Positions 62,599 to 64,000 of a stretch of DNA of 64,000 nucleotides are shown in pieces. Position numbers and translations under genes: made by a program. The stretch is from Oscillatoria princeps RMCB-10 (GTDB lineage Bacteria > Cyanobacteriota > Cyanobacteriia > Cyanobacteriales > Oscillatoriaceae), in contig JAHHHT010000026.1 in NCBI GenBank assembly GCA_019359235.1, forward strand, positions 54,527 to 118,526. The letters run 5' to 3'. Below the pieces are notes generated by a model that saw only the letters and a list, made by a program, of their open reading frames with translations, was not told the DNA's origin and ran no database searches. Position 1 is the stretch's first letter; each line of letters starts with the position of its first letter.

Positions 62599-64000
62599 AT
62601 GATTGGAGAAATTTCACCGCTCTTTTATGACTTGGAGTACTATGCGGCTAACAGCCCGGATTTAGCGGCAGCTGGCTTGACAGATCCGGCACAGCTGCTA
62701 GATCATTTGAAGAGATTTGGGGTGGCAGAGAACCGCAAATTTTCTCCCCTAATAGACATGGACTTTTATGGCTCATACTACCCAGATTTGCAGGCGGCAG
62801 GCTTTGATAGAGAGGGGCTGCTGGAACACTTGCAAACCTTTGGCATAGGGGAAAATCGGAGGGTTTCTGCGGCTGTAAATCTGGATTTTTATCGAACAGC
62901 AAACGCAGACTTGGCCGGCTTGAACTACGAGCAGCTGTTGCAGCACATGCAGACCTTTGGGATAGATGAGGGACGGAGGTTTTCGGAATTTTTCGACCCG
63001 CAATTTTATCGCAATAGCAACGCGGACTTGGCAGGTTTTAGCAACAAACAGCTGTTAGAACACTTCCAGAAATTTGGCATATCAGAGAGCCGGACTTTCT
63101 CAATAAGCATTGACCTGGACTACTATCGAAATACCTACGCCGACTTGGCAAGCTTGAGCAACGAGCAGCTGTTGCAGCACTACGAGCAATTTGGGATAGC
63201 AGAAAACCGGAGTGGTTCCGCGCTCATCGACGTGCAATACTATGGCAGTCTCTACGCTGACTTGGGCGGGTTCAGCAGGGAGCAGCTGTTAGACCACTTG
63301 CTGCAATTTGGGATAGGAGAAAACCGAAAGTTTTCTCGCTTTGTAGACCTGGACATCTATCGCGCAAACAACGCCGACCTGGCAAATTTCAGCAACTTAG
63401 AGTTGCTAGAGCATCTGGACGCATTTGGTCTGGTGGAGGCCAGGAGGTTTTCTGCCGAGTTCGACCTGCAAGTTTACTCAGCGAACAACCCTGGCTTGCT
63501 AGCAAGCTTCGGGGGGAACTTTGAGCTGCTGTTTGAATACTTCATCAGAAGCCAAAACATGATCGCGCCGCCGGTAGAACCCCAGCCGGTAGAACCCGAG
63601 CCAGTAGAACCCCAGCCGGTAGAACCCCAGCCGGTAGAACCCCAGCCGGTAGAACCCCAGCCGGTAGAACCCCAGTTACCGGACATTCTACCGCCGGCCA
63701 ATAACCCGCCGGTGGTGGCTGCAGCAATCCCCGACCAGACGGCTACAGCAGCAGCAGCATTCAGCTTAACAATCCCAGCGGGCACCTTCACGGATGCGGA
63801 TGGGCAAGTTCTGACCCTTTCAGCAACCTTAGACGATCAGAGTCCTCTCCCCGACTGGCTGAGTTTCGATGCGGCTACCGGCACCTTCTCCGGGACAGCC
63901 ACAGCTGGTGACGCCGGCACACTCAATGTCAAAGTCACCGCTACCGACAGTGCCGGTGCTTTTGTCAGCGACATTTTTGAGATTGTCGTTGAACCCGTCA
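62599..64000 (+). CDS. FD-repeat protein with Ig-like domain, running off the window
   Basis: An open frame of 467 codons without a stop at the window end, starting MIGEISPLFYDLEYYAAN. It holds eight FD repeats (about residues 7-315; repeat 2 ends FGIGENRRVS), the last of the C-terminal type (SFGGNFELLFEYFI). A linker made of repeated Pro-Val-Glu-Pro-Gln units (about 322-360) follows, then a putative-Ig domain ([18 protein letters not shown]) that reaches the end of the window. The order repeats, Pro-rich linker, Ig-like domain is the same as in the 1986-residue paralogue, so more Ig-like, SnoaL-like or propeller modules may follow. AAGGAAAGG supports the ATG. No signal peptide. Confidence 0.85.
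   Translation, partial: MIGEISPLFYDLEYYAANSPDLAAAGLTDPAQLLDHLKRFGVAENRKFSPLIDMDFYGSYYPDLQAAGFDREGLLEHLQTFGIGENRRVSAAVNLDFYRTANADLAGLNYEQLLQHMQTFGIDEGRRFSEFFDPQFYRNSNADLAGFSNKQLLEHFQKFGISESRTFSISIDLDYYRNTYADLASLSNEQLLQHYEQFGIAENRSGSALIDVQYYGSLYADLGGFSREQLLDHLLQFGIGENRKFSRFVDLDIYRANNADLANFSNLELLEHLDAFGLVEARRFSAEFDLQVYSANNPGLLASFGGNFELLFEYFIRSQNMIAPPVEPQPVEPEPVEPQPVEPQPVEPQPVEPQPVEPQLPDILPPANNPPVVAAAIPDQTATAAAAFSLTIPAGTFTDADGQVLTLSATLDDQSPLPDWLSFDAATGTFSGTATAGDAGTLNVKVTATDSAGAFVSDIFEIVVEPV

Overview
The window looks like a chromosomal segment of a filamentous, non-heterocystous type cyanobacterium (Oscillatoriales-like; Microcoleus, Oscillatoria or Coleofasciculus are guesses). The support is a five-subunit bidirectional hydrogenase (hoxEFUYH), a CP12 relative, an SLH/OprB-type porin, scattered GCGATCGC octamers, heptameric tandem repeats and many palindromic intergenic repeats. 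No rRNA, tRNA, CRISPR array or complete insertion sequence was recognised.

Layout. 0.2-0.9 kb: a VapBC-type toxin-antitoxin pair. 1.0-3.5 kb (minus strand): an MBOAT acyltransferase with an SGNH/DUF459-like partner, probably for cell-surface O-acylation. 3.7-23.4 kb (plus strand): hydrogenase genes in the order hypE, CP12-like, hoxE, hoxF, hoxU, hoxY, secreted nuclease, hoxH, a three-gene signalling module ([2Fe-2S] protein, PAS protein, SpoIIE-type phosphatase), hoxW, hypA, hypB, acyl-CoA synthetase/GNAT fusion, an unknown gene, hypF and hypC. hypD is not in the window. 23.6-28.9 kb (minus): a 1755-residue hybrid histidine kinase with a possible bilin-binding GAF domain. 29.7-42.9 kb: nifJ (pyruvate:ferredoxin oxidoreductase), a dihydroorotate-dehydrogenase-like gene, pfkA, two serpins in tandem, and a fused double-domain phosphofructokinase of eukaryotic type. 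43.7-48.8 kb: porin, DJ-1/PfpI-like protein and a benzoylformate-decarboxylase-like ThDP enzyme. 49-64 kb: five paralogous proteins built on a roughly 40-residue N-terminal repeat (called 'FD repeat' here) joined to SnoaL-like, putative-Ig and NHL/beta-propeller modules; the last runs off the window.

Read together, 3.7-42.9 kb is a dark/fermentative metabolism island: glycolytic entry (two PFKs), pyruvate oxidation to acetyl-CoA and reduced ferredoxin (NifJ), possible ATP recovery from acetyl-CoA (ADP-forming synthetase half of the fusion), and disposal of reductant as H2 (Hox with its maturation factors). A CP12 variant stripped of most of its redox cysteines and an Fe-S/PAS/phosphatase triad could add regulation. 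The accessory part, 49-64 kb, is a locally expanded family of repeat proteins without obvious signal peptides that appear to have exchanged C-terminal modules.

Intergenic DNA is unusually repeat-rich: AGAAACCCGGTTTCT palindromes, a GAGACGCGATAAATCGCGTCTC minisatellite, two copies of a 146-147 bp MITE-like element, 23-bp tandem repeats and heptameric STRR tracts. Function calls rest on motif recognition by eye; no database search was run.
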